Of a DNA stretch of 64,000 bases, positions 51,968 to 62,943 are shown in pieces (positions within the stretch are counted from its first letter, which is position 1; every line of letters starts with the position of its first letter). This stretch comes from Thalassospira profundimaris (GTDB taxonomy: Bacteria; Pseudomonadota; Alphaproteobacteria; Rhodospirillales; Thalassospiraceae), in assembly GCF_003326755.1 (NCBI RefSeq), contig NZ_JPWH01000012.1, positions 91,501 through 155,500 on the forward strand. Direction: 5' to 3'. A model generated the notes under the pieces. The model saw only the letters and a list, made by a program, of their open reading frames with translations. It did not search any database and was not told the DNA's origin. The position numbers were made by a program, and so were the translations under genes.

Positions 51968-54385
51968 TCAGTCGTGATCGTTTGGTATGCTGGTAGATAG
52001 GGGCGGGGCGGCGTGGTTTTCGCGACGATCCCGGACCCATTCTTCAAAATCGCGCACGGGTAAGGGTCGTGAAAACAAAAAGCCCTGGATGAAATCACAG
52101 CCCTTGTTTTGCAGATATTGCAGTTGTTCGACCTGTTCGACCCCTTCGGCCACGACAGCAAGATGCAGGCTGTGACCAAGGCCGATAACGGCATCGACAA
52201 TTGCCTTGTCATCCTGATCGACATTGATGTCATTGACAAAAGAACGGTCAATTTTAATCGATGTGACAGGAAAACGTTTAAGGTAATTCAGCGACGAATA
52301 ACCGGTCCCAAAATCGTCAATGGCGATGCCAACGCCGAGTTTTTTAAGTTCCTTCAGGGTGGAAACGGCTTTCTCCGGATTGTTCATCAGGATCGATTCG
52401 GTAATTTCCAGTTCCAGCGTCCCGTGCGGCAGCTTTGTTGTTTCAATTGTCCGGGTTACGGTGCGCAGCAAATCGGCATCCTGGAACTGTGCGGGGGACA
52501 GATTTACCGCCATGCGCAGTTCCGGCATGCCGTTTTCCCGCCAGATCTGGGTTTGTTTGCAGGCCTCGCGCAGAACCCACGCCCCGAGTTTGTTGATCAG
52601 GCCGCATTCTTCGGCAACGGAAATAAAGTCGCCCGGTAAAATCAGGCCGCGTTCCGGGTGGTTCCAGCGTACCAGCGCCTCGGCACCCACCACTTTCTCC
52701 GACAGACAATCGACCTTGGGCTGGTAAAACAGTTCAAGCTGGTCATGCTCCAGCGCATTGCGCAAATCTTCTTCGATTGTTTTGCGTTCCTTGACCCGTT
52801 CGTGCATGGACGGCAGGAAAAACCGGTAATTATTGCGCCCTTCGGCCTTGGCGGCATACATCGCCATGTCGGCGTTTTTAACCAGTTGTTCGGGGTTGTC
52901 GCCGTCTTCGGGAAACAGGGTAATGCCGATGCTGGCGGTTGAATGCAGGCGAATGCCCCGGCAGTCAAAGGGATGGGCCAGTTCATCAATAATGCGCTGG
53001 GCCAGAACGATGGTGTCTTCGATGTTTTGTACATCGGTCTGGATGATGGCGAATTCGTCTCCGCCAAGGCGCGCGGCGGTATCGGAATCGCGAATAATGC
53101 GCGACAGGCGCTGCCCCATTTCCTGAATCATCAAATCGCCAACATCATGACCGAAATGGTCGTTGATGTCCTTGAACCGGTCCAGGTCAACAAACAGAAC
53201 CGTCACACCCCGCTGAAACCGCCGCGCGGACAACAGCGCCTGGCGCAACCGGTCCAGAAACAGGGTGCGGTTGGGCAGGCTGGTCAGCACGTCATGCACG
53301 GCCAGGTGGCGCATGCGGGCTTCGGTCTGTTTGCGTTCGGTGATGTCGGTATAGGTGGCAACATAACCGCCGCCGGGCATGGGATTGTGGTCCACCTGCA
53401 CCACGCGGCCATTGGGGCGGGTGCGCTCCATCCGATAGGGTTCGCGCCGTCGGGCAATGGCAACCCGGTCGGAAATCAGGGCGGGAATGCTTACCTCGCC
53501 ATATTCGCCGCGTTCGCCATTAAAGCGCAAAATATCGGAAAGCGGCGTTCCTTCCTTCACCAGATCGCGCGGCAGATTCAAAAGCTCGATATAGCGTTCG
53601 TTCCACACCATCAGGTTCAGATCCTGGTCAAACAGGCATATTCCCTGGCCGATATTGTGAAGGGTCGCTTCGAGCAGGGCCTGTTTGCGTTGGGCTTCTT
53701 CCTGGGCCTGGCCCTGAAGCGTCACCATTTCGTTATATTCGCGAATCAGCAGACCCAGTTCATCGTCACTGTTCCATTCCACCGGGCGTCGCAGGCGGCC
53801 ATGTTTGGTCATGCGGATGGAATGCAACAGCCTTGAAAGTGGTTCCTTGATCGAACGTTGATTGGCAATCAGCAGGCTGGCCGCGACCACGGCAATCAGC
53901 AGGCCAAACAGGATCAGGTCAATGACGATGCGCCGCCACAGCAATTCGCGCACACGGGCTTCGGTAAAATAGATGACCAGTTCGCCAACATCGTGACGCA
54001 CATTATTGCGTTCAAAATAAACCCGGCGCGACAGGCGCAAGGTATCGCCAAGTTCGGCCTGCGAGGCCCCGGTCCGGGCAAATTCGGTGCCATCAGCACC
54101 CAGCGCACGCACGGCAACAATGTCGCGGTCACGGCTCATGGCGTTCAGGGCGGATTCGATATTGTCGACATCCAGATACCAGAACGGTGTTGCCAGCACG
54201 CGGGCATTGATATCGGCCGTTTGTTCGATCTTTTCATTCAGATCGTCGCGCAGCACGATATAGCTGGCATACCCGAAAATGACAAACAGGATCAAACAGC
54301 ACAGGGTCGCGAGCGGCAGGGCGATAAACAGCAACCTGCTACTCAGCGATTTACGCTGCAAAAAGCCATGCGACCCGTGCGGCAA
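51968..54385 (-). CDS. Membrane GGDEF/EAL protein with PAS domain
   Basis: An 805-residue cyclic di-GMP enzyme. Two membrane helices (about 18-40 and 155-180) frame a periplasmic sensor of some 110 residues; then a HAMP-like stretch, a PAS fold (ATLHNIGQGICLFDQDLNLM), a GGDEF domain with intact GGDEF and an RxxD inhibition site (RDSDTAARLGGDEF), and an EAL domain with complete motifs (AEALVRW, ELEITES, IDDFGTGYSSL, IKIDRSFV). Both activities look possible. The start is a TTG with AGGAGG seven bases upstream. Only 15 bases separate its end from ecm. Confidence 0.93.
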   Translation of the reverse strand: MPHGSHGFLQRKSLSSRLLFIALPLATLCCLILFVIFGYASYIVLRDDLNEKIEQTADINARVLATPFWYLDVDNIESALNAMSRDRDIVAVRALGADGTEFARTGASQAELGDTLRLSRRVYFERNNVRHDVGELVIYFTEARVRELLWRRIVIDLILFGLLIAVVAASLLIANQRSIKEPLSRLLHSIRMTKHGRLRRPVEWNSDDELGLLIREYNEMVTLQGQAQEEAQRKQALLEATLHNIGQGICLFDQDLNLMVWNERYIELLNLPRDLVKEGTPLSDILRFNGERGEYGEVSIPALISDRVAIARRREPYRMERTRPNGRVVQVDHNPMPGGGYVATYTDITERKQTEARMRHLAVHDVLTSLPNRTLFLDRLRQALLSARRFQRGVTVLFVDLDRFKDINDHFGHDVGDLMIQEMGQRLSRIIRDSDTAARLGGDEFAIIQTDVQNIEDTIVLAQRIIDELAHPFDCRGIRLHSTASIGITLFPEDGDNPEQLVKNADMAMYAAKAEGRNNYRFFLPSMHERVKERKTIEEDLRNALEHDQLELFYQPKVDCLSEKVVGAEALVRWNHPERGLILPGDFISVAEECGLINKLGAWVLREACKQTQIWRENGMPELRMAVNLSPAQFQDADLLRTVTRTIETTKLPHGTLELEITESILMNNPEKAVSTLKELKKLGVGIAIDDFGTGYSSLNYLKRFPVTSIKIDRSFVNDINVDQDDKAIVDAVIGLGHSLHLAVVAEGVEQVEQLQYLQNKGCDFIQGFLFSRPLPVRDFEEWVRDRRENHAAPPLSTSIPNDHD

Positions 54386-54429
54386 TTGTCCCTCCTGCCT
54401 GACCTTCTGGTCAGTCGTCCCCCCGATTT

Positions 54430-54451
54430 GGATGTATATAACTACACATCC
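54430..54451. repeat. Inverted repeat before the GGDEF/EAL gene
   Basis: GGATGT (54430-54435) and ACATCC (54446-54451) face each other across ten AT-rich bases, 45 bases before the TTG start. It may be a small operator; the match is short. Confidence 0.3.
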
Positions 54452-54610
54452 GTAGATTGTTCTATCTCAATCCTGTTTGCTAGTGAAACACAAGACCGAT
54501 TTTAGACATATATTTCAATCTTACGAATAAAAAACTTCCTCACTTCATCATAGCTATTTGCATTTGCATAAATTTTTCAACTTATCGGTGGTTTTGGACA
54601 AGCTGAAATT

Positions 54611-55054
54611 CTATTTTGGAACCGCCAGACGGGCCAGTTCGTCGCATCTTTCGTTTTCCGGATGACCGGCATGGCCCTTGACCCAGTGCCATTCAATTTT
54701 GTGCGGGCGGGCTGCGTCCAGCAGGCGCTGCCAGAGTTCGACATTTTTGACCGGCTTTTTGTCGGCGGTTTTCCAGCCGCGTTTTTGCCAGCCAAAAATC
54801 CATTTGGTAATACCGTCACGCACATAGGAACTGTCGGTATAGATTTCGACCTGGCAGGGGCGTTTGATGGCTTCCAGGGCGGAAATCGCGGCCATCAGTT
54901 CCATGCGGTTATTGGTGGTTTCGGTTTCACCGCCCGACATTTCCTTTTCAACACCCTTATAGCGCAAAATAGCACCCCAGCCGCCGGGGCCGGGATTGCC
55001 GCTGCAGGCGCCGTCGGTAAAGATTGTGACAATGTTGGTGTTATCATTGCTCAT
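54611..55054 (-). CDS. rnhA: Ribonuclease HI
   Basis: Cleaves RNA in RNA-DNA hybrids, for example at Okazaki primers. The 147-residue protein has all acidic residues of the site: [37 protein letters not shown], and NERCDELA near the end, plus the basic handle [16 protein letters not shown]. It starts three bases after the thrB stop on the same strand. Normal length. Confidence 0.95.
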   Translation of the reverse strand: MSNDNTNIVTIFTDGACSGNPGPGGWGAILRYKGVEKEMSGGETETTNNRMELMAAISALEAIKRPCQVEIYTDSSYVRDGITKWIFGWQKRGWKTADKKPVKNVELWQRLLDAARPHKIEWHWVKGHAGHPENERCDELARLAVPK

Positions 55055-55057
55055 GGC

Positions 55058-56032
55058 TTACAAATCGCCGATGCCATAGGCGGCGGGCGATGTCACCTTT
55101 TGGTGAAAGCGCAACTTGCTGATATATTCACGCGGGTCTTTGGGTGTTACCAGCGCACCTTCGGGCGTGTTGATCCAGTCATACAGCCGGGTCAGCAAAA
55201 ACCGCAAAGCCGATCCGCGCGCCAGAACCGGCAGGGCGGCAATTTCATCCGCCCCAAGTGGGCGGGTGCGGGTGTAATGGGCCAGCAGGTTTTGAGCCTT
55301 GGTTACGTTAAAGCTGTTGTCGGGTTCAAAGCACCAGGCATTCATGCAGATCGCGATGTCATAGGCCAGTAAATCATTGCAGGCAAAATAGAAATCGATC
55401 AGCCCCGAAACCTCTTCCTGCCCCGGAAAGAAAAAGACGTTATCGGTAAAAAGGTCGGCATGGATGACCCCGGCAGGCAGCTTTGCCGGCCAGTTGGTTT
55501 CCAGATAATCCAGTTCCGCAGCAATCATGGCGGAAAGGCCGGGCATGATGTCGTCGGCCCCGTTGCCGCAACTTTCAAATAATGGTCGCCAGGATTTGAC
55601 CGACAGGGCATTGGCGCGGTAATTGTCAAAATCCTGCCCGGCCAGATGAAATTGCGCCAGCGCATCGCCCAGTCCCGCACAGTGATGGGGCAAAACGCGG
55701 CGGGGCGACATGCCCTGCAAAAACGATGTAATGGCCGCCGGGCGACCACACAGGCGGCGGAGCGCAACACCGTCGGTGCCATGAATCGGGGTCGGGCAGT
55801 TCAGGCCCTTTGATGACAAATGGTCCATCAAGCCCAGAAAAAACGGCAGGTCGTCGGGATTTACGCGTTTTTCATACAGGGTCAGGATGAAGGGTGCCTG
55901 ATCGGTATGCAAAAGGAAGTTGGTGTTTTCAACACCCTCGGCAATGCCTTTGAAGGAAACCACTTTGCCGATGTCATATTCCGCAACGAAACGGGCGATA
56001 TCTTCATCGGATACATCGGTATAGACGGCCAT
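55058..56032 (-). CDS. thrB: Homoserine kinase ThrB (APH-fold type)
   Basis: Phosphorylates homoserine on the way to threonine. The 324-residue protein is of the aminoglycoside-phosphotransferase fold used by alphaproteobacteria, not the GHMP type: AVYTDVSDEDIARFVAEYDIG at the start, then FLLHTDQAPFILTLYEKRV, the catalytic loop VIHADLFTDNVFF and DFYFACNDLLAYDIAICMN. It lies between ispH (14 bases) and rnhA (3 bases), a usual order in this class. Confidence 0.93.
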   Translation of the reverse strand: MAVYTDVSDEDIARFVAEYDIGKVVSFKGIAEGVENTNFLLHTDQAPFILTLYEKRVNPDDLPFFLGLMDHLSSKGLNCPTPIHGTDGVALRRLCGRPAAITSFLQGMSPRRVLPHHCAGLGDALAQFHLAGQDFDNYRANALSVKSWRPLFESCGNGADDIMPGLSAMIAAELDYLETNWPAKLPAGVIHADLFTDNVFFFPGQEEVSGLIDFYFACNDLLAYDIAICMNAWCFEPDNSFNVTKAQNLLAHYTRTRPLGADEIAALPVLARGSALRFLLTRLYDWINTPEGALVTPKDPREYISKLRFHQKVTSPAAYGIGDL

Positions 56033-56046
56033 CGGCGGGCAATTCC

Positions 56047-56994
56047 TTAGCTGGCAAGTTCGCGGGGCAGTTTGAAGGTCACGTTTTCGTCGGTCAGAGT
56101 AATGGTTTCAACAGTTACATTGAACCGTTCACGGCAGGCTTCAATCACTTCCTCGACCAGCACTTCGGGGGCCGATGCCCCGGCGGTAATGCCCAGGGTT
56201 TTGATATTTTCCAGTTTTGACCAGTCAATGTCGCGTGCCCGTTCCACCAAAACCGAAACCGCACAGCCTTCGCGCCGGGCCACTTCAACCAGGCGGTTGG
56301 AATTCGATGAATTGGGCGCACCCAACACCAAAATTGCGTCGGCGCGTTCGGCAATCATTTTGACCGCGTGCTGGCGGTTGGTGGTGGCATAACAGATATC
56401 TTCCTTTTTCGGCACCGAAATGGCCGGGAAGCGTTCCTGCAAAATGGCAATCATTTTGGCGGTGTCATCCAGCGACAGGGTCGTTTGGGTGACAAAGGCG
56501 ATATTTTCCGGGTCGCCGACCGCAACCTTGCGGGCATCATCTTCGGTTTCAATCAGGGTCATGCTGCCCTCGGGCAACTGTCCCATTGTCCCGACGACTT
56601 CGGGGTGCCCGGCATGACCAATCAGCAAAATGTGCTTGCCTTCATTGTGATGGCGTTCGGCCTCGCGATGGACCTTTGATACCAGCGGGCAGGTGGCATC
56701 CAGGTAATGCAGGGCACGTTTTTCGGCATTTTCCGGCACCGATTTGGGCACACCGTGGGCGGAAAAAATGACGGGCACGCCATCGGGCACGGCATCCAGC
56801 TCGTCAACAAACACAGCGCCCATATCGCGTAGGCGATCCACGACGAATTTGTTGTGCACAATTTCGTGGCGGACATAAACCGGCGCACCATATTTGTGCA
56901 ACGCCTTTTCGACAATTTCGATGGCGCGGTCTACCCCGGCGCAAAAGCCGCGCGGGTTGGCCAGAAGAATATCCAGGTCTGGTTTGTCGGGCAT
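56047..56994 (-). CDS. ispH: 4-hydroxy-3-methylbut-2-enyl diphosphate reductase IspH
   Basis: Last enzyme of the MEP isoprenoid pathway, producing IPP and DMAPP. The 315-residue protein has the three Fe-S cysteines in [12 protein letters not shown] (Cys18), [11 protein letters not shown] and [10 protein letters not shown], with the substrate residues [12 protein letters not shown] and [13 protein letters not shown] use the ATG at 56994, preceded by GAGGCGG; the frame is open to 57264 but that part is Pro-rich without similarity. It leads the ispH-thrB-rnhA operon. Confidence 0.95.
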   Translation of the reverse strand: MPDKPDLDILLANPRGFCAGVDRAIEIVEKALHKYGAPVYVRHEIVHNKFVVDRLRDMGAVFVDELDAVPDGVPVIFSAHGVPKSVPENAEKRALHYLDATCPLVSKVHREAERHHNEGKHILLIGHAGHPEVVGTMGQLPEGSMTLIETEDDARKVAVGDPENIAFVTQTTLSLDDTAKMIAILQERFPAISVPKKEDICYATTNRQHAVKMIAERADAILVLGAPNSSNSNRLVEVARREGCAVSVLVERARDIDWSKLENIKTLGITAGASAPEVLVEEVIEACRERFNVTVETITLTDENVTFKLPRELAS

Positions 56995-57367
56995 GGGTCC
57001 GCCTCGAATGATCGGAATGCCGAATATACCGGCATCCTGTTGAAAGCTGTTTTGCGTTACATAACGCGCCTGTGCCAAAGGTGCAATGATGGGACGTTTT
57101 AATATTGGCGGTAATTGGGGGTAATTGCGCTTGGAACCCGGGCAATTTTGCCAGTTGTAATGCCCCGGGCCGGGAAAAACGAAGGGCGGCGCGGCAATGG
57201 TGTGGGCAGGCCGGGGGCCAGGTGCCCTCCTGCGGGGAATATTGGGGGCGGAAATTGCCTCCACATTGTTGCTGCAACGGGTTGTGCCGGAAAGATCAAC
57301 AGCATAGACTGCGGCAAACTACCGGTGCCGGGTGCTGACTTCGGCGTGTCTGATCAATGAGGCTTTG
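56995..57367. other. Divergent intergenic region between ispH and a lipoprotein gene
   Basis: About 370 GC-rich bases that should hold the promoters of ispH and the lipoprotein gene. I see no clear gene, repeat or operator. Confidence 0.35.
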
Positions 57368-57922
57368 ATGACGATTGCATGCAATCTGCGGCGCGCAAGT
57401 GCGCTTGGTGTGGTTCTGATGGCGGCTGCCGGTCTGGCAGCCTGTGGTTCGGATCCGTTTGACGAAACACCGGTTCCGGCCTGCCCGCGTGCCTTTTTGC
57501 CTAGTGATACCGCCCAGTTGACCGAATTCAGTGCCCAGGGGCGGGATCTGACCGATGTGGTTTTTGGTGCGGAAATGGAAGGTTATAAAGGCGAATGCAG
57601 CTATGACCTTGAAGACAAGCAGCTTGATATTCTGATCAGCCCGCAATTTACCGCCCAGATGGGGCCGGCGGCAAAGGACCGGACCCAGCAACTGCAATAT
57701 TTTGTCGCGCTTAAAAATCCGGCGGGCGAATTTGTTCAGAAATCGGTTTTTGATGTCAATCTGACCTTCCCGAAAGATGCCAATCGGGTGCGCTATACGG
57801 ACGAGCAGGTGGCCCTTCATGTGCCGCTGTCCGATGTGAATTCCGGGCCGAATTACGAAATTTACATGGGCTTCCAGTTGACCCGTGCGCAACTGGATTA
57901 CAATCGCCGTTTTGAAAAGTAA
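57368..57922 (+). CDS. Predicted lipoprotein of unknown function
   Basis: A 184-residue protein with lipoprotein signal (RRASALGVVLMAAAGLAACGSD, Cys at about residue 26) and thus a likely envelope anchor. The mature protein begins DPFDETPVPACPRAF and looks beta-rich (KQLDILISPQF, NLTFPKDANRVRYTDEQVALHV). Two further Cys (PACP and GECS) could form a disulphide. I recognise no named family. I prefer the ATG at 57368 over an upstream TTG at 57332. It precedes the glycine riboswitch region. Confidence 0.65.
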   Translation: MTIACNLRRASALGVVLMAAAGLAACGSDPFDETPVPACPRAFLPSDTAQLTEFSAQGRDLTDVVFGAEMEGYKGECSYDLEDKQLDILISPQFTAQMGPAAKDRTQQLQYFVALKNPAGEFVQKSVFDVNLTFPKDANRVRYTDEQVALHVPLSDVNSGPNYEIYMGFQLTRAQLDYNRRFEK

Positions 57923-58051
57923 CTGGCGGTTGAGGGTATCCTGATCGGGAACAGGGCGTTTGGAATTTTTTTAAACCGGTGACGCATTTCTAATGTTTTG
58001 ACTGGTGCAATCGTCCTGTTATCCGTATAAGGGGCCATACCCAAGTGATCC

Positions 58052-58267
58052 CCGTGGGAGAGTTCCGCGATCATTTAACAATGGTGCGCGGACGCCGAAG
58101 GAGCAACCACCCCGGAAACTCTCAGGCATCATGGACCGCAGGGAGATGGGACTCTGGAAAGCAGGCGGCATGATGTGTCATGTATGCCTCGCCGAAGATG
58201 TAAGCTATTGCCGGTGGCATTTTGCCACCTCGCAGGGTGATTCTTTCAGGCTCCAAGACAGAGGGGG
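58052..58267 (+). promoter_or_regulatory. Tandem glycine riboswitch upstream of gcvT
   Basis: Aptamer 1 (about 58054-58160) shows GGGAGAGTT, the conserved GACGCCGAAGGAGCAA core at 58091-58106, CCGGAAACTCTCAGGCA, and a closing GGGACTCTGG. Aptamer 2 follows at once, with CGCCGAAG near 58190 and the closing TTTCAGGCTCCAAGACAGAG (58244-58263). Both halves match the glycine riboswitch consensus, and it lies directly before the glycine cleavage genes, where it is known to turn on expression when glycine is high. The second aptamer departs more from consensus. Confidence 0.92.
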
Positions 58268-58321
58268 ATGTGGTTGGCCACTGGTCGGCTATATTTCTCA
58301 ACGACTGTCACGGAGAGCCTG

Positions 58322-59437
58322 ATGGCGGACCCAAACGCTGAAAACCTGCTGAAAACAGCCCTTTATGATCTGCATGTGGAACTGGGTGCCAAAATGGTGC
58401 CCTTCGCGGGCTATGCCATGCCGGTGCAATATCCGCTGGGTGTAAAGGGCGAACATCTGCATACCCGTGCCAAGGCCGGTTTGTTTGATGTCTCGCATAT
58501 GGGGCAGGTGCGCCTGACCGGGGAACACCGCGTGGCGGAGCTCGAAAAGCTTGTGCCTGGTGATATTGCCCTTCTGAAACCGGGCCGCACCCGTTATTCC
58601 GCCTTTACCAATGACGATGGCACCATCCTTGACGACCTTATGATCACCAATGCGGGCGACAGCCTGTTTCTGGTCATCAATGCGGCCTGCAAGGATGACG
58701 ATATTGTCCACATGCGCGCCAACCTTGATAACGGGGTGGAACTGGTTGAACTGACCGATCGTGCCCTGATGGCCCTGCAGGGGCCGGAAGCCGCCAATGT
58801 GCTGGCCCGGTTTGCGCCCGACGTTGCGACCATGAAATTCATGTCCTTTGGCGAAATCGATATTGCCGGGATTCCCTGCTTTGTCACCCGTTCGGGTTAT
58901 ACGGGCGAAGACGGATATGAAATTTCCGTGCCGGATTCGGATGCCGATAAACTGGCCCGCCTGCTGCTGGCCGAAGACGAGGTGGAGGCGATTGGTCTTG
59001 GCGCCCGCGATTCCCTGCGCCTTGAGGCCGGTCTGTGTCTGTATGGCAATGACATTGATACCACCACCACCCCGGTGGAAGGTGATCTGAACTGGATCAT
59101 CAATAAACGCCGCCGCGAAGAGGGTGGTTTTCTGGGGGCTGACATTATTCTTGATCAGCTTGCCAACGGGGCGGATCGTAAACGCGTCGGGATTAAACCC
59201 GAAGGCAAGGCGCCAGCGCGCGAACATACCGCTGTGCTGGACCAGGAAGGAAACGAAATTGGTGAAATCACCAGTGGCGGCTTTGGCCCCACCGTGGATG
59301 CGCCGATTGCCATGGGCTATGTCGCAATCGAATTTGCCAAGCCCGGCACCAAGGTGGACCTGATGGTCCGTGGCAAGGCCCGCCCGGCGGAAATCGTCGC
59401 GCTGCCTTTTGCCCCGCATCGCTATTTCCGCGGCTAA
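58322..59437 (+). CDS. gcvT: Glycine cleavage system T protein
   Basis: Aminomethyltransferase that moves the methylene group of glycine from lipoyl-GcvH to tetrahydrofolate and releases ammonia. The 371-residue protein has [25 protein letters not shown], the folate-site Asp region [38 protein letters not shown], and the ending [13 protein letters not shown]. Start at the ATG at 58322, 54 bases past the riboswitch. It opens the gcv operon. Confidence 0.95.
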   Translation: MADPNAENLLKTALYDLHVELGAKMVPFAGYAMPVQYPLGVKGEHLHTRAKAGLFDVSHMGQVRLTGEHRVAELEKLVPGDIALLKPGRTRYSAFTNDDGTILDDLMITNAGDSLFLVINAACKDDDIVHMRANLDNGVELVELTDRALMALQGPEAANVLARFAPDVATMKFMSFGEIDIAGIPCFVTRSGYTGEDGYEISVPDSDADKLARLLLAEDEVEAIGLGARDSLRLEAGLCLYGNDIDTTTTPVEGDLNWIINKRRREEGGFLGADIILDQLANGADRKRVGIKPEGKAPAREHTAVLDQEGNEIGEITSGGFGPTVDAPIAMGYVAIEFAKPGTKVDLMVRGKARPAEIVALPFAPHRYFRG

Positions 59438-59504
59438 GGCAGCTTTGGCTGCCCACCCGCACCAGGATTTACACAGACAACCAAATTTGCAGGGACAAAT
59501 CAAA

Positions 59505-59882
59505 ATGGCTAAGAAATTCTCCAAAGAACATGAATGGCTGGAAATCGACGGCGATGTGGCAACCGTCGGCATTACCGACCATGCCCAGCAGGCCCTTGGC
59601 GACATCGTTTATGTCGAACTGCCGGAAATCGGCAAAAAGCTTGCCAAGGATGGCGATGCCGCTGTTGTTGAATCGGTCAAGGCCGCCAGCGACGTTTACG
59701 CACCGGTGGATGGCGAAGTTGTCGAAGCCAACGAAGAATTGGATGCCAACCCGGCACTGGTCAACGAATCGCCGGAAAATGATGGCTGGTTCTTCAAGAT
59801 CAAATTGTCCGATGCGTCCCAGCTTGATGATCTGATGGACGAAGCTGCCTATAAGGCATTTGTCGAAGGTCTGGAGGACTGA
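59505..59882 (+). CDS. gcvH: Glycine cleavage system H protein
   Basis: Lipoyl carrier of the glycine cleavage complex, shuttling the aminomethyl intermediate from P to T protein. The 125-residue protein has [20 protein letters not shown], and the lipoylated Lys59 in [17 protein letters not shown]. It follows gcvT by 67 bases, and its stop overlaps the gcvPA start by one base (TGATG), so gcvPA is translationally coupled. Confidence 0.96.
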   Translation: MAKKFSKEHEWLEIDGDVATVGITDHAQQALGDIVYVELPEIGKKLAKDGDAAVVESVKAASDVYAPVDGEVVEANEELDANPALVNESPENDGWFFKIKLSDASQLDDLMDEAAYKAFVEGLED

Positions 59883-61237
59883 TGCGTTACCTTCCGTTGA
59901 CCCAGGCTGACCGCGCCTCGATGCTGGAAACCATCGGGGCGGGCTCGGTCGATGAACTTTATTGCGATGTGCCCGAAGGCGCGTTGCTCAAGGAGCCGGT
60001 CGATCTGCCGCACCATCAGGGTGAAATGCAGGTCGAACGCGATATGGCGAAACTTGCTGCCAAAAACATGGGGACGGCATCCGCCCCCAGTTTCCTTGGC
60101 GCAGGGGCCTATCGCCACCACATTCCCGCCACGGTGGATTACATCATTCAGCGTGGCGAATTCCTGACCGCCTACACCCCCTATCAGCCGGAAATTGCCC
60201 AGGGTACCCTGCAATATCTGTTTGAATTCCAGACCCAGGTGGCCTCCATCACCGATATGGATGTTGCCAATGCCTCGATGTGGGATGGGGCAACATCCTG
60301 TGCCGAAGCCGTACTGATGGCCTGCCGGGCGACCCGTCGGAAAAAGGCGGTTTTGTCGGGCGGTTTGCATCCGCATTATCGCGAAGTGACCGAAACCTAT
60401 TGCCAGTACAGCGATACCCAGGTTGCCGGTCGCGATGGTCACCCCGAACACCAGGCCACCGCCGATGAACTTGACGATCTGATCGATGATCAGACCGCCT
60501 GTGTTGTCGTGCAGTACCCGGATGTTTTCGGCCGCCTTTCAGACCACACCAAACTGGCCGAAGCCTGCCATGCCAAGGGCGCGCTTTTGGTTGTTGTCTT
60601 TACCGAAGCCGTTGCCTTTGGCGCGATCAAATCGCCGGGCAGCTTTGGGGCCGACATCGTTTGCGGCGAAGGCCAGTCCATTGGTAACGCGCTGGGTTAT
60701 GGCGGGCCGTATGTTGGTCTGTTTGCCACCACCAGCAAACTTGTCCGTCAGATGCCCGGTCGCCTGTGTGGCGAAACCGTCGATCAGGATGGCAAGCGTG
60801 GTTTTGTGCTGACCCTTTCGACCCGTGAACAGCATATTCGCCGTGAAAAGGCGACATCGAACATTTGCACCAATTCAGGGCTCTGTTCGCTGGCCTTCAC
60901 CGTGCATATGAGCCTTCTGGGCGAAGATGGTTATCGCAAGCTGGCCGCCATTAACCATGAACGCGCCGTGACCACCGCCGATGCGCTGGATGCGGTTGAC
61001 GGGGTTGAGGTGGTTAATGACAGCTTCTTTAACGAATTTACCGTGAAGCTGGCAAAACCGGCAGCCGAAGTGGTCGAAGCCCTGGTCGCACGTGGCATTC
61101 TGGCCGGTGTGCCATTGTCGCGCCTGTATCCGAACCGCGACGATCTGGGGCAGTATATGCTGGTTGCTGCAACCGAAACCAACACCGATGACGATATTGC
61201 GGCCCTTGCCGCCGCCTTAAAGGAGGTGCTGGCATGA
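59882..61237 (+). CDS. gcvPA: Glycine dehydrogenase (decarboxylating) subunit 1, GcvPA
   Basis: N-terminal half of the split P protein of the glycine cleavage system, 451 residues. [60 protein letters not shown] and [21 protein letters not shown] are typical. It has no PLP Lys of its own; GcvPB carries it. The start overlaps the gcvH stop and its end overlaps gcvPB by four bases (ATGA), so the two subunits are made together. Confidence 0.95.
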   Translation: MRYLPLTQADRASMLETIGAGSVDELYCDVPEGALLKEPVDLPHHQGEMQVERDMAKLAAKNMGTASAPSFLGAGAYRHHIPATVDYIIQRGEFLTAYTPYQPEIAQGTLQYLFEFQTQVASITDMDVANASMWDGATSCAEAVLMACRATRRKKAVLSGGLHPHYREVTETYCQYSDTQVAGRDGHPEHQATADELDDLIDDQTACVVVQYPDVFGRLSDHTKLAEACHAKGALLVVVFTEAVAFGAIKSPGSFGADIVCGEGQSIGNALGYGGPYVGLFATTSKLVRQMPGRLCGETVDQDGKRGFVLTLSTREQHIRREKATSNICTNSGLCSLAFTVHMSLLGEDGYRKLAAINHERAVTTADALDAVDGVEVVNDSFFNEFTVKLAKPAAEVVEALVARGILAGVPLSRLYPNRDDLGQYMLVAATETNTDDDIAALAAALKEVLA

Positions 61238-62736
61238 CGTTTCAGACCCATACCGGCAATCGTGGCCTTGTTATTGAAGAAAAACTGATTTTCGAGATGG
61301 GCGAACCGGGCCGCAGCGGCGTTGACCTGCCGGATCCGGCACCGGTCAAAAGCCGCCTCGGTGGTCTTGCCCGCGATGAAAATAGCGAAATCGGCCTTCC
61401 TGGGCTGTCCGAACCGCAGGTAGTGCGTCACTTCACCCGCCTGAGCCAGAAGAATTTCGGGATCGATTCCGGTTTCTTCCCGCTGGGTTCGTGCACCATG
61501 AAGCACAATCCGCGTTTAAATGAAAAGGTCGCCCGGTTGCCCGGCATTGCCGATCTGCATCCGATGCAGCCCGAAAGCACCGTTCAGGGCGCGCTGGAAC
61601 TGATCGACCAGTGCGCGCACTGGCTGCTTGTTCTGACCGGGATGCCCGCCATTGCCATGTCGCCGGCGGCAGGTGCCCAGGGGGAATTGTGCGGGATGAT
61701 GGCCATTCGTGCCGCCCTGGATGCCCGTGGTGAAAACCGTCGTCGTGTCCTGGTGCCGGAATCGGCCCACGGGACCAATCCGGCAACGGCTGCTGCCTGT
61801 GGCTTTACGGTGGACTCGATCCCCGCAACCGAAGATGGCCGGGTTGATCTGGCCGCCTTTGAAGCCAAGCTGGGTGATGATGTGGCTGGCATCATGCTGA
61901 CCAACCCCAATACCTGTGGTCTGTTTGAACGCGACGTTCGCAAGATCGCCGATCTGGTTCATGCCGCTGGTGGCTATTTTTACTGCGATGGGGCGAACTT
62001 TAATGCCATTGTTGGCCGTGTCCGCCCGGCTGACCTTGGCATTGATGCCATGCACATCAACCTGCACAAAACCTTTTCCACCCCGCATGGTGGCGGTGGG
62101 CCGGGTTCCGGGCCGGTGGTGTTTTCGGATGCGCTGGCACCGTTTGCACCGATTCCCTATGTGGTCAAAACCGAAGACGGTTTCCATCTGGTGGAAACTG
62201 CCGAGGAAAAAGACGGTAAAAAGCCGTTTGGCCGGCTTAAGGGCTTTCATGGGCAAATGGGCATGTTTGTGCGCGCCCTGTCTTACATGAAAAGCCACGG
62301 GGCCGACGGGTTGCGCCAGGCATCGGGCGATGCGGTTTTGAATGCCAACTATTTGCTGGCACGTCTTAAAACCAAACTCAGCGTCGCGTTTCCGGGCTAT
62401 TGCATGCACGAGGCCCTGTTTGATGATGATTTCCTGAAAGGGACCGGTGTTTCGACGCTGGATCTTGCCAAGGCCATCATTGATGAAGGCTTCCATCCGA
62501 TGACCATGTATTTCCCGCTGGTGGTGCATGGGGCGCTTTTGATCGAGCCGACCGAAACCGAAACCAGGGAATCGATTGACCAGTTCTGCGACGCGGTACT
62601 GTCACTGGTTGCCAAGGCAGAGGCGGGTGATTCGGAATTCTTCAAAAACGCCCCCTATCTGACCCCGCGCCGCCGTCTTGATGAAACGGCAGCAGCGCGC
62701 AAACCGATTTTGCGCTGGAGCCCGTCAAACGCTTGA
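61234..62736 (+). CDS. gcvPB: Glycine dehydrogenase (decarboxylating) subunit 2, GcvPB
   Basis: C-terminal half of the split P protein: decarboxylates glycine with PLP and transfers the aminomethyl group to the lipoyl group of GcvH. The 500-residue protein has [51 protein letters not shown], and the PLP Lys in [19 protein letters not shown]. It overlaps gcvPA by ATGA. A strong terminator follows 26 bases later and ends the operon. Confidence 0.95.
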   Translation: MTFQTHTGNRGLVIEEKLIFEMGEPGRSGVDLPDPAPVKSRLGGLARDENSEIGLPGLSEPQVVRHFTRLSQKNFGIDSGFFPLGSCTMKHNPRLNEKVARLPGIADLHPMQPESTVQGALELIDQCAHWLLVLTGMPAIAMSPAAGAQGELCGMMAIRAALDARGENRRRVLVPESAHGTNPATAAACGFTVDSIPATEDGRVDLAAFEAKLGDDVAGIMLTNPNTCGLFERDVRKIADLVHAAGGYFYCDGANFNAIVGRVRPADLGIDAMHINLHKTFSTPHGGGGPGSGPVVFSDALAPFAPIPYVVKTEDGFHLVETAEEKDGKKPFGRLKGFHGQMGMFVRALSYMKSHGADGLRQASGDAVLNANYLLARLKTKLSVAFPGYCMHEALFDDDFLKGTGVSTLDLAKAIIDEGFHPMTMYFPLVVHGALLIEPTETETRESIDQFCDAVLSLVAKAEAGDSEFFKNAPYLTPRRRLDETAAARKPILRWSPSNA

Positions 62737-62762
62737 TCCGCAATGCGGCAGCGCGACTTTTT

Positions 62763-62795
62763 ACACCCCGGTCGAAAGCCCGGGGTGTTCTTTTT
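62763..62795 (+). terminator. Rho-independent terminator of the gcv operon
   Basis: ACACCCCGG (62763-62771) and CCGGGGTGT (62780-62788) form a perfect 9-bp stem, followed by TCTTTTT. It lies 27 bases after gcvPB. Confidence 0.85.
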
Positions 62796-62943
62796 CAAGG
62801 GCTTGATCTTGAAACCCGTTGGACTCGTCGCAATCTGGCCCCTTATAATCCGTGTGCGTTTGTATTGGTCGGTCCAGTTGGGGAGACCGAACGCCTGAAT
62901 GCGAGAGTGGGAGACCAGGACATTTTGTCCGCGGTGGAGGTAT

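Noticed and set aside
56995..57264. N-terminal extension of IspH
   Set aside because: Pro-rich, no similarity; the ATG at 56994 gives the standard IspH start.
58298..59605. 435-codon open frame antisense to gcvT
   Set aside because: Shadow of the well-identified gcvT; Gln/His/Arg-rich composition typical of antisense frames in GC-rich genes.
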